Shown here piece by piece: positions 22,922-33,130 of a DNA stretch of 64,000 nucleotides. The notes beneath the pieces are model-generated. The model was not told the origin of the DNA and did no database searches. It saw only the letters and a list, made by a program, of their open reading frames with translations. Origin of the DNA: Chiua virens (taxonomy: Eukaryota; Basidiomycota; Agaricomycetes; Boletales; Boletaceae); assembly GCA_019787685.1 (NCBI GenBank), contig JAHNUO010000010.1, positions 1,240,001 to 1,304,000 of the forward strand. Direction: 5' to 3'. How positions within the stretch are numbered: the first letter of the stretch is position 1; each line of letters begins with the position of its first letter. Made by a program: the position numbers and the translations under genes.

Positions 22922-25300
22922 TCAAGGCAAGGCTATCCACTTTGCGAGAAGTTGAGAGAATCTGGGCGTTCCGAGACCTGTGACAGGGTCCCAACCATTG
23001 CTCGTGTTGAAGCCAAGCGTGCCACAACCGGGGTTGGTGCCGTTAGTGATGTCGTTGAAGGCATCCGTGAAATTGGCGGAATAGATCTGGAGTTACATGA
23101 ACTGGATTAGTCCCCAACGGAAAGAAACAAAACGCACAACAGGGTTGATGAATCCAACGGGCCCCTTCCCATTCGCGATACGCGCATCGTTCACCATCGT
23201 GAGCATGGCTCCCATAACAGGCGATGACGCAGACGTGCCGAATACAAGCCTAAAGCTCCCATTGACCTGGCCCATGCACTGTTTATTAGCATGGAGTTAT
23301 GACCTGATAAAACAACGCTGCTTACCGCGACTACGTAGTTGGCACCGTTGGCGGAGATGTCGGGGTACGCGCGAGACTATGCAGTGCATCGTAAGTGGAC
23401 AATAGCGACACGGGACAAACTCAGTAGGAATACCTTCCCGGTCGAATTCCAGATGTTACCAGGGTATGGTGGTGGGGTATCCTTCAGATACGAAGTGACA
23501 GCAGCGTTCTGGTAACTGGGCAATGCAAAGTAGTTGCTGAATCCGCCACCTGAGCGGATCCGTTCTTCACATGCAGACTCCGGGTCGGAGACGGTCTTTC
23601 CAGCACTAACTTGCGTTGCGCCAATAGAAGTAACGTAGGGGCAAGTGGAGGGGAAGGTAGGGTTGAAAATCTTGCCATCGACAGATTGAGAGCCTGCCCA
23701 GAACACTTCAGTAAGAATGTATCATTATATAGGAAAAGGGAAAATACCATTTGGATTCAGGCATGTATTACCGTTGCCAGCGACTCCATTGTCACCAGAA
23801 CTATATAGGAAAGTAACACCCAAAAGACCAAGTTTGCCATATTCAGTACATTGGCGCGACGCATATGCAAGTGTCAAGTCGGCCTCGTCGTCTGAGTAGG
23901 AGGTAGAGATAACGTTGGCAGGCTTGACGGTGCCACAAGCTTTGGGACCACTATATCCACCAGGTTGTTTATCGGGGTAAATAGTATCTTGAGTCGGATC
24001 GTCGCCACCCTCAAAGGTGCAATAAAAACTATCGAGGGCATCAAGGAAATTATTGAAGGATCCACCTGGAAAAGTCCATTTTCTCAGTCAGGAAATGAAA
24101 TGTGTCATGTACAATCAAATTCAGACCTCCCACCAGGTCACCGACTTGATACAAAGTAACATTTTGTGCCTTGGTGACGAGATTCATGGCATACTCAAGA
24201 TCAAGATCAGACTCCACGGTGATATTGATATTTATTGATTTCTGCGAGCTCAATGCGCCTGGTGAGGTGTAAACACCCTGATATCGGAGCTAACGCGTAG
24301 AATCAAGGAACAGACCTCCATCGATAGAAACCATGTTAGGGCTAACGCCATTAAGATCCGGAGAGAACTTGCTGGCAAACAAATTGAGGTCGTCCTGACG
24401 GTATAATTGTGGGGAATATTCGACTATACGCCACTTCAGAGTGAGTCCGTTCAACAATATCACCGAACTCACCAATACCATAACTGTTGTTCCCGGGGAC
24501 CTTCGGTTGATACACAAAACCATACAAAGCACGAAGACACGCTGGTGTAATCTGCTTATCACACTGTTCAAGCGAGTCCGAAACCTCACTTAATGGGACG
24601 TCGGCAGTTTCCGGACCGTTACCACTGCTAGGCTGACCGACGCGCTTCGGTGGTTGGCCATCACCACCGGACCGCTTGGTCAACTTGGTATCAAAGTGAA
24701 CGGTAGGCGTAACAAAATCGATGTGGGGCACCAAATGCTCCGGAAGATGATAACGTTCGCATGCTAATCGAACAACATTATACGTATCCGATGCGTCAGT
24801 CAATGCGCGTTCAAATCTGTGTACATACGACTCACCGACATGTTCGGTACCCGTGTGGTGTCGGTACACGTTGTAGTTCGTGCGCAAAAGACCCTCCGCT
24901 TCTCTGACAGTCGCCTGGAACTCAAGCCATCCGCCGGATGTTGAGAGCTTGATCCGGTGATCGTCGATACCACTCTCAAGTAACCAGTCCCGGACGGCAT
25001 CCACGGACGCGCGGCTCGGGGCGAACGTCGAGGCGACATCGGCAGCAGACCAGTGCTTGCCGTAGTTGGGCGAGTCAGGATGGGAGACATCATAGAGAAA
25101 TTCCTCGAGGTTCTCGAGGTTGGACTGTGTGAGTGCGAAGCGGAGCGGCATGGTGGCCGACGGGTGGTATTTGCGGGATACACGCCATCCTGAGGGGTAT
25201 TTGAGCGGCTCTCGTGCAGCGTCCAAGGGGGGAGAATGGGGTTCGAATAAGCGGCAAGGAAGAGAGGCAAGCAAATCCATGGAAGGAGAAGGAAGCGCAT
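22922..25300 (-). pseudogene. Sedolisin (S53), copy 3, one frameshift after the signal peptide
   Basis: Same exon plan as copy 2. ATG at 25300 (MRFLLLPWICLPLFLAAYSN). One base is lost near 25200 relative to copies 2 and 4, so the signal peptide runs into a different frame from [13 protein letters not shown]. From there the gene is open: [22 protein letters not shown]-type mature start [27 protein letters not shown] (Glu/Asp), SSGDNGVAG (Asp) and FGTSASSP (Ser), ending LLAKWIALP at 22922. An upstream in-frame stretch (from 25364, without an evident signal peptide) could also provide a start. All catalytic residues are kept, so this is a single-lesion copy. Confidence 0.85.
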
Positions 25301-25350
25301 TGCCGGTGAGAAGGGGGAAGAAGAATGGAGAACGTACAAAGGAGTGGAAA

Positions 25351-25360
25351 CCTTTAAGTA
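25351..25360 (-). promoter_or_regulatory. TATA-like element of sedolisin copy 3
   Basis: TACTTAAAGG on the minus strand, about 51 bp upstream of the ATG, at the same distance as in copy 2. Confidence 0.55.
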
Positions 25361-25369
25361 GCAATTAAT

Positions 25370-26514
25370 AGGGCGCCTATCAAGAGGGGTTAAGTATAAT
25401 GTGGTAAGATTGAGGGAACTGGATGAGCAAGGGCCCTGTCCGGAGTAGCGCAACGTAACTCGGAGTTCGACTCCGTACGACCATCGATCGTGTCCCGATT
25501 TCACATTCATCTGGATATACACAGCCGACGTCGTAAAATGTCATCCGGGAGATCATAGCGCTATATACATACTCGTCGCGATGAGTATGTCCCAGGCTGG
25601 CACAAGCAAACTTCTGGCTTTGGCTATTCGCGGAGCATGATCATATGATGGGTTGGTATAGTTGGCGTTTGCAGGTGGGACGATATAGTAGCTTGTCGGA
25701 TGAAACTTGTGTTACCACAGAGCAAGGATAATAACCACGACCTGTCAACCTGAATCTACCGGAAAGTGTTTGGCTCATTATGCGTACTGCAATGCAAAGC
25801 TGTGACTAATGGCATCAAGGATGAATTCATAACCCAAGTGCCTGGAACTAAGCCCCATCACTTGGCCTTACCCTTCTGTCAATGCACCTTAGCCTTGCCG
25901 ACAATCGTGACGCCTTTTCCAGGTGTGACGAAGGCTGCTTCCTTTTCCTCCTTTTCCTTGCTAGACTTGGTTGATCCGACACGGTCCTGCTCAGTGTCTC
26001 GCGCATCATTCTCGCCTTGCGCTCTTTTGTTTGATGTGCGCTTTTCTCAGCAAGGGCAGATTGATTGCGCCCGCGGACATCCAAGGAAGGGACATGAGTG
26101 AGCACGGTGAGCACAATTACCACTGGAACGGTCGTCCACAAATGTCCCAGACTGCACAGTGACGCACACGTCTTCGTATATCTGCGCCAACGACTGTGTG
26201 GACTTGGTATCCTGTAGTTCGACCGGCGAAGCGCTGCATCCGCACCAGCCGGCGCCGTCGCCAAACCAACCCTCCTTGATGCGTGCCTTGATGCGTGCCT
26301 CAAGGCGGCGACGACGGCTGAGGCGACGATGTGAACGTAGCAAGAAAATGTGCTCAAAATCAGGGTGTCTTGGCCGAGGAGAGGATCGGTGGGTGAACGG
26401 GGGAGAGGCTCCGCCAAGAATGGTACATTCTTTGGGTGCGACGTTTTCGGCTTCGAGTGCTTGAATCTCAGCTTGGAGCCGCGGCGCAGCGTCGCGTTGT
26501 TTACTGGAGAACAT
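25370..26514 (-). repeat. Segmental duplication unit I (sedolisin upstream region plus MPP10 3' fragment)
   Basis: The interval from the sedolisin 3 promoter to the MPP10 fragment repeats at 29.40-30.69 kb and 33.13-34.76 kb. Shared landmarks are AGCAAACTTCTGGCTTTGGC, CCACAGAG-AAGGATAAT and TCTACCGGAAAG-GTTT, followed by the lysine-rich MPP10 tail. All units have the same orientation, so this is direct tandem duplication. Confidence 0.75.
25848..26514 (-). pseudogene. MPP10 C-terminal-half fragment, degraded (unit I)
   Basis: Reads RLQAEIQALEAENVAPKE, LEARIKARIKEGWFGDG, PVELQDTKSTQSLAQIYED and a Lys/Arg-rich tail. These correspond piece by piece to the 34.7-kb copy but with several frame changes (for example after the ILGGAS segment). 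The part corresponding to the first half of MPP10 is absent. Non-functional as read. Confidence 0.7.
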
Positions 26515-26950
26515 TTTGTTTCACCGGTGGCCAAAGATTTGTATCAAGCGAGGGCGGACGAGGAGTGCTGCGACACCCGGTAAATAGTAGTGACCATCGT
26601 AGTAGTAGACTCATTGTCGATTATGTAAGATACTATGTGTCAGTCAAACCAAGGCCGTGGCCAACAGCGAGACTTGAAAGCTTGACGCTCTATACGGGTG
26701 ACTACAAAGTATGGATACAAGCAAAACTCTCTGGCTGCCTCTACGGGATCCGGCATAGATATTGTACGATGTTAATACCTGACTAGTGTGCCAGTGGGCA
26801 TGAGAGATTTCACAAGATTTGTTCCACTCAAAAGGACCATTGAATTTGTAAATAGAAAAAATGAGCATTATAAGCAAGGAAAACGACATCATCAACTTGA
26901 AACGAGTAGGGCATATAGATCGCGACAGTTTAGTACGTTTCCCAGAGCTT

Positions 26951-29330
26951 TCACGGCAAAGCTATCCACTTGGAAAGAAGTTTAGGGAAGTTGGGCGTAC
27001 CGAGACCCGTGACAGGGTCCCAGCCACGGCTCGTATTGAAGCCAGGCGTGCCACAACCAGGGTTGGTACCGGCAGTGATGTCGTTGAAAGCATCGCTGAA
27101 GTTAGCAGAATAGATCTGTGGCTACATGAACCAGACTAGTCACAAAGGGAAAATAAATGAACGCACAAGATGGTTGATGAATCCGACGGGTCTCTTCCCC
27201 AGCGCGATTCGGGCATCGTTCACCATCGTGAGCATGGCTCCCACAACGGGCGTCGAGGCAGACGTGCCGAATGTAAGGGTAAAATGGTCGTCAACCTAAC
27301 AACGAACTACTTACCACCACGGGATCGTGACCTGATAAAAAAACATTGCTTACTGCGACTACGTAGTTCGCACCGTTGGCGGAGATGTCGGGGTATGCAC
27401 GAGACTAAGTGGTAAGAGACCCCATATGGTAAGTGAGCCATAAGAACGCCCGAGAAGCCATGCACACCTTTCCAGTCGAGTTCCAGATGTTACCAGGGTA
27501 TGATGGTGGAGTATTCTTCAAGTACGAGGTGACAGCATCTTTCTGGTAATCGGGCAATCCAAAGTAGTTGCTAAACCCACCGCCCGAGAAGATGACTTGT
27601 TCGCATGCAGACTCCGGGTCGAGGACAGTCTTTCCAGGGTCGATTTGTGTTGCGCCAACAGAAGTGACGTAGGGGCAGGTGGAAGGGAACGTCGGGTTAA
27701 AAATATCGGCGAAGACTGATTGAAAGCCTGTCCAGAATATCTCAGGGAGAATGCATCATGATGTAGAAAAGGGACGATACCATTTGGGTCCAGGCATCTA
27801 TTACCGTTGCCAGCGACACCGGTATCACCAGAGCTGAACAGGAATGTAACACCCATAAGACCGAGTTTTCCATATTCAGCGCATTGGCGTGACGCATATA
27901 CACGTGTCAAATGGGCCTCGTTGTCTCCGTAGGAGGTGGAAATGACGTTTGCAGGCTTGACGGTACCGCAGCTTTTGGGACCAGTATATCCACCGGGGCG
28001 TTTATCGGGATAAACACCATCCTCCTTTGGATCGTCGCCGCCCTCAAAGGTGCAATAGTGACCATCAAGGGCATCAAGGAAATTGTTGAAGGATCCACCT
28101 AGAAGAGCCCATTTTACACCGTCAGAAAATGGGATGTGATGTACAATCAAATTCAGACCTCCCACCAGGTCACCGACTTGGTACAAAGTAACGTTTTGTG
28201 CCTTGGTGACGAGGCTCATGGCATACTCGAGATCGAGGCTGGACTCCAGGTTGATGCCAATTGATGCCTGCGAACTTAATGAGCCTAGTAAAGTGTAAAC
28301 ACACTCGCATTGGAACTAACGTGTACAATTAAAATACGTACCTCCATCAACAGCTATCATCTTAGGGCTGACGTCATAAAGATCCGGAGAGACTTTGCTG
28401 GCAAACAAATTGAGGTCGGCCTGGCGGTATGATTGTGGAGCGTATTCGACTACACGCTATTTCAAAGAGTTCGTTCAACAATAATACCGAACTCACCAAT
28501 GCCATAGCTATTCTTCTCGGGGACCTTTGGTTGATACACAAAACCATACAAAGCACGAAGACATGCAGGTGTAATTTGCCTATCACAGTGTTCAAGCGGG
28601 TCCAAGATCTCGCTTAATGGGCCCCCGCTAGTTTTCGGGCCGTTGCCATTTCCAGGCTGACCGAGGCTCCTCGACGGTTGACCATCACCGCCGGAACGTT
28701 TCGACAACTTGGCATCAAAGTGAACGGTAGGCGTAACAAAGTCGACGTGGGGCACCAAATGCTCGGGAAGATGATAACTTTCGCATGCTGATCAGACAAG
28801 ATGGTACGCGTCCGAGCACCAATCAATTACAGATTGAAACCTAATATATATATACGACTCACCGATGTGTTCGGCACCCGAGTCGTGTCCGTACACATTG
28901 TAGCTCGTGCGTAAAAGATTCCTCCGCTTCTCTGGTGGTCGCCTTGAACTCGAGCCATCCGCCGGACGGGGACAGCTTGATCCGGTGGTCCTCGATACCG
29001 CTATCGAGTAGCCAGCGTCGGACGGCATTGACAGACGTGCGGCTCGGGGCAAACGTCGAGGCGACATCGGCAGCAGGACCAGTGCTTGCCGTAGTTAGGC
29101 GAGTCAGGATGGGAGACATCATAGAGAAATTCCTCGAGGTTCTCGAGGTTGGACTGTGTGAGTGCGAACCGGAGAGGCATGGTGGCCGACGGGTGGTATT
29201 TGCGGGATACACGCCATCCCGAGGGGATATGTAAGCGGCTCTCGTGCAGCGTCCAAGGGGAGAGAACGGGATCCGAACACGCCGCAAGGCCGAGAGACAA
29301 AAGAACACACGGAAGGAGAAGGGAGCGCAT
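26951..29330 (-). pseudogene. Sedolisin (S53), copy 4, two frameshifts in the prodomain
   Basis: ATG at 29330 (MRSLLLPCVLLSLGLAACSD). The signal peptide is in frame with the prodomain, unlike copies 1 and 3. One extra base at about 29077, right after YGKHWS, and another at about 28919, after the REAEE segment, move the frame twice. The catalytic domain is then open, with LESSLDLEYAM (Glu/Asp), SSGDTGVAG (Asp) and FGTSASTP (Ser), and ends LLSKWIALP at 26951. Exon boundaries match copy 2. The intron after EHIG contains an AT run (TATATATAT). Confidence 0.85.
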
Positions 29331-29381
29331 TGCTGTTGCGAAGGGGGAAGGGGAATGCAAAACGAACAAAGCAATGGAAGG

Positions 29382-29391
29382 CCTTTAAGTA
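29382..29391 (-). promoter_or_regulatory. TATA-like element of sedolisin copy 4
   Basis: TACTTAAAGG core on the minus strand about 52-60 bp upstream of the ATG at 29330, as in copies 2 and 3. Confidence 0.55.
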
Positions 29392-29399
29392 GCGGTTAA

Positions 29400-30690
29400 T
29401 AGGGTGCCTATTGAAAGGGACGAGTAGTATCGTAAAATTGAGGGAACTGGGTGAGTAACGAACTTGGCCCTGGTCGAAGTAGCGCCACGTAGCTCGCTGT
29501 TTGAGCTCGTATGGCCATCGATCGCGGTATTCGATGCCGTTCAACAATGAAAGATCGTAGCCGAGCAACCTGGATGCACCCAGCCGACGTCGTGAAATGT
29601 CAGCTATACACATGTTCATCGCGATGTGGATGTCCCAGGATGACACAAGCAAACTTCTGGCTTTGGCTATTCGCAGAGTATCATGTTAGATATCATGCTG
29701 GTCTAGTTGGTGTCCGCAGGTAGGACAATATTCACAGTGCGTATGCCACAAGAGAATGACCAGGCATCTTGTCCCATCGCCAAGTCAGGGTTCGAGGTAC
29801 TAAGTCTTGTGAGACGGAACTTGTGTCGCCACAGAGTAAGGATAATCGACACGACCGATCGACCTCAATCTACCGGAAAGCGTTTAGCCTATTATGCGTA
29901 CTGCCTGCAGAGTTGAGAATGATTGCCTTGGATGCTCAGTTCAGTGTCGGAGTACATACCTAGAACCAAGCCCCCTTCATTTGGCCTTTTTCGCCAGCCC
30001 GCTCTTCAGCTGCATCTTGCTTTCCTTGTGACGAGACTCTTGAGCACCGCATCTTTTCCTCCTTTACCTTGCTGGACCTGGTTGATGTCGATTTGGCGTA
30101 TTTAGCAGCAGTCCTGGTCAACGGGTCTCGTATCTTTCTTGCCTTGAGCCATTTCGCCCGACGTGCCCGTTTCTCGGCTGGGACCTATTCTCTGCGTGCT
30201 CGGACGTCTGAGAAGGAGAGGGAGCGCGAGCATGGTCGTGGCAAATCGCGAAAGATGCCGCTGAAAGGCCCGAGAGGTCGTAATGCTCGCGTTCGGCTAC
30301 AAGCGTCGTCACTGCATGAGCATCGTCCAAAATCGATGCAAATATACTTACTTAGGAACGCACCGGATTGGGGTACATATGCAGCATGCATTACGCAGCG
30401 CACCCAATTTCCATATCCCCTCCCGCACCGGCAAGCGGTGACTCTCGTATTCGTGCTGCAACCGACCGCCTTTGTCGTCCACCGTTGTCCCAGACTACGT
30501 ACTCGTTCTGGATCCGCACCAGGCCGCCGCCGCACACGTCGTCAAACTGACTCTCCTTGCGTGGGTGCCTCAATATGTTCCTCCAGGACAGCGAAGATGG
30601 CTTTGGCCTAGAGCACGGGCGGAGGCATCACTGAGGTCCAGTGCGATATCTTTAGCTTCGAGTACTTGGATTTTGTACTAGTACTGGAGA
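29400..30690 (-). repeat. Segmental duplication unit II
   Basis: Second copy of the sedolisin-upstream/MPP10-tail block. It shares AGCAAACTTCTGGCTTTGGC and TCTACCGGAAAG with unit I. The MPP10 tail around 30050-30180 matches 33890-34050 (for example ACGTGCCCGTTTCTCGGCTG). Start-to-start spacing of the three sedolisin starts (25300, 29330, 33081) is about 3.75-4.0 kb. Confidence 0.75.
29980..30690 (-). pseudogene. MPP10 C-terminal fragment, strongly degraded (unit II)
   Basis: Nucleotide-level match to the 33.8-34.7 kb copy is easy to see in the tail. At protein level only scraps remain, such as LEAKDIALD (LEAESVAPKE in the better copy) and DASARARP. Many frame changes and stops. It is the most decayed of the three minus-strand fragments. 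Confidence 0.6.
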
Positions 30691-30776
30691 ACAGCGAGGT
30701 GGACATTTCATTTCCCGTTTATTACATAACTTAGTATTCGGACAAACTTTACATACAGTACTCCAAAGCTTCAACG

Positions 30777-32492
30777 TCAAAGTTCAACCAACGTGATCTC
30801 CCAGCCCGACCAAAATTGTTCAGCCGCTTCACGAAGGCTGCCACCTTGCGAGCGTGGAATCTCGAGCCTCAACTTGACCGTCGGGAATGATCTTTTCACG
30901 AATGCTTCGGCGCGCCGTTCGATCATCAGATGCGTCGCATTATCCGAGGTGACAGCCAGGTATTCTAGGCGATCCATCTTGTCGATGTGCGCGTCCAGCG
31001 CATGTTCCCAGTCGTCCTCTTCAGCAGGTTGAGTTGCTCCTCGTCCAATACGCAACGAGACCAGTGATTTACAAACACCCTCTAACGCAGAGCTCAACCC
31101 ACGAGAGGTCAAGAAATTTGGATTGATGATCCTGAGCCACTCGAGTGAAGTAGAGGATGTGCTTAGGACGTAATTCAATTCTTGATCGTTGAAACTGCGT
31201 AAGGTGGCACGGGCGAGGGAGTATTGAGGTGGGGTTGTCGGTACCGGTCCTGGGCCCAGGTCCGCTGCCAGCTCTGGGGCGGTGGTATCGTCATCGTCAG
31301 ATGCTTCAAGGAGGACCACGTAGCGAAGTATTTGTGTACGGTGCAGAGTTCACCCGTCACATCCGCCTCCTCTACCTTGTCCAACTCTCTCAGCGCCTCC
31401 ACGTAATCGCTTGGTATATCTTGGTTCAAACAGAACGGCAGCGATATAGCTCGAACGTTCTTCGCAAGCTGAAGGATGTTCAAGAAACTTTTAATGAACT
31501 CACGACGTCCGTCGTCCAGGGATGGTTCCCAATCTCTTCTCGGTCGGAACAGTTGCTGGCAGGAATGTTCCAAAATAAACGAAAGATTCTTGCGACATTC
31601 GTGTTTGAGAAAATATTCTGGTGATACACACCCGATGGAAAGTGCGAGATTGGGGCGCAAAACAAGCGCGTTTGCGAAGCTAGCAATTTCAGGGGGAAAC
31701 GAGGTCTTCCGGATGTGCGCGTCTGGGTAGCGGAAGTCGCTCAGCATTAGGTCAGAGGCAAACGCGAATGACCACTGTTTGCAGACTAGCCCACAGGAAA
31801 AGAGGGCCCTTCGCCACAGACTGCATACGTTGAACGATTCCGAGAGAATTCGGAATATCATGGACAAAACTTCTGTCGGGAGGCAGATGGTCTTGTGAAT
31901 AGGCAGTTGGACGCGCAAGACTCGTGTTGCAGTGGAGGGGGCATCACCGAGAGGACGGTTACTGTTCCCCCTCGCGGCGGATGAGAGGTATGGGGCGGAC
32001 ATAAACGAAACAGAGACACTCTGCGTGTCTGCCGTCAATGGTTGGTCGATCTCTAGCAATGGCCGCTCTAGTCGAGAGCCCAAATCTTCCAGCGTCAGTG
32101 CACCGTCTGCCAGAGATTTGCGATAGTATAACTCGAGGGCAGGAAGCGAGGACGGGTTTGAACCGACGACCTCAGCATCGAGTGGCGCGGAGGGAGTACG
32201 ATCAATAACTAATGGTCCACGGGCAAATTTCTAGGAAGTTGACTCAGCGGCGTTGTATGCTACGATCACAGAAAAAAACACCTACCCATTTGTTCGCTAT
32301 ACATATAGCCAAGCTGCGGTTGGTGCCAAGTTCGTGGCCAATATGAATGCGAACACTAGAGAAGAGCTGCTGAGCATGGCGGTCGAAGAACACAGAGATA
32401 ACTGTCTCTGTCAAGTTGGACTCGGATGAGCGTTGGGGAACCTTGGTTTCCAAAGTATACTCGAATAAGTGATATCCAGGGCGCGTGATCAT
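30777..32492 (-). pseudogene. F-box-like protein, copy C, nearly intact
   Basis: ATG at 32492 (MITRPGYHLFEYTLE); exon 1 carries ETVISVFFDRHAQQLFSSV and ends NKW at a GTAGGT donor. The second exon, from about 32232, is open for about 330 codons: LLEIDQPLTADTQSVSVSF, then the F-box-like LPTEVLSMIFRILSESF...GLVCKQW, then EIASFANALVLRPNLALSIG and IPSDYVEALRELDKVEEADV. A single frame change near 31265 (after MTIPPP) leads to the C-terminal part with PVPTTPPQYSLARATL and HLMIERRAEAFVKR, ending ITLVEL at 30777. This is the best-preserved member. If the one indel is an artefact, it encodes a full F-box-like protein of about 550-600 residues. Confidence 0.75.
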
Positions 32493-32924
32493 GATCGCGG
32501 GTGATGAAGGAATGAGGGAATGGTGCCATGGTCTGGCAAGCAAACCCGTCTACTTGTAAGGTTTGAGAACAATGAGATCAGTGGCAGATCACGGGAGGAC
32601 CACACTGACCAGCATAATGACACCAACGAGAACAATACACGCATGTTCCACATTCCAAACATTGCACCTTCCGGTCGCTTTACACAGTCCGCCACACAAT
32701 ACAGTATAGAATGATCAGACGTTGGTCCATCCAGAGTATTGTTCCACTGCCATGGTATGAGTTCCGACACAAAGCACATGTGGACGTAGACCTCAACGAT
32801 AACCTTTTGCGATGGATTGTCCGTGATGTGGGCGATACTGGATGACTCGTTGCAGACATGTTGGTGTCCCGAATATTCCCCTTCTCATGCTTCACGCACG
32901 AGCTGTACAGGACGATGAGTGCGG

Positions 32925-33081
32925 TGGCGAATGGTAGCGACGGGTAGTGCTTGCGGGGTACGCACCATCCTGAGGGATGTGTGAGCGGCGCTCGTGCAGA
33001 GTTGAGCAGGGAAGGACGGGATCCGAATAGGGGGCTTGCAAGGTCAAGAGATAAAGAGACGAATGGGAGAAGCGATAGCAT
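32925..33081 (-). pseudogene. Sedolisin copy 5: signal peptide and prodomain stub only
   Basis: From ATG 33081 the protein has a signal peptide (MLSLLPFVSLSLDLASP) and then PLTHPSGWCVPRKHYPS, matching the first 50 residues of copies 2-4. Sedolisin sequence then stops and unrelated sequence leading to the F-box-like gene follows. A recombination breakpoint therefore lies near 32925. It keeps its own TATA-like box. Confidence 0.7.
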
Positions 33082-33120
33082 TACCGACAAAAAGGGAAGG
33101 GAAATGAAGAACAGTGGAAG

Positions 33121-33130
33121 GTATTTAAAT
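33121..33130 (-). promoter_or_regulatory. TATA-like element of the sedolisin 5 stub
   Basis: ATTTAAATAC on the minus strand, about 40-50 bp upstream of the stub's ATG, at the position of the TACTTAAAGG box in copies 3 and 4. Confidence 0.45.

Noticed and set aside
32140..32175. tRNA-like GGGTTTGAACCGACGACCTC string
   Set aside because: It lies inside the coding exon of F-box copy C, and no cloverleaf can be drawn around it.
11948..33081. A secondary-metabolite biosynthetic cluster
   Set aside because: No backbone enzyme (PKS, NRPS, terpene synthase) or tailoring oxidase is visible; the enzymes present are proteases and housekeeping genes.
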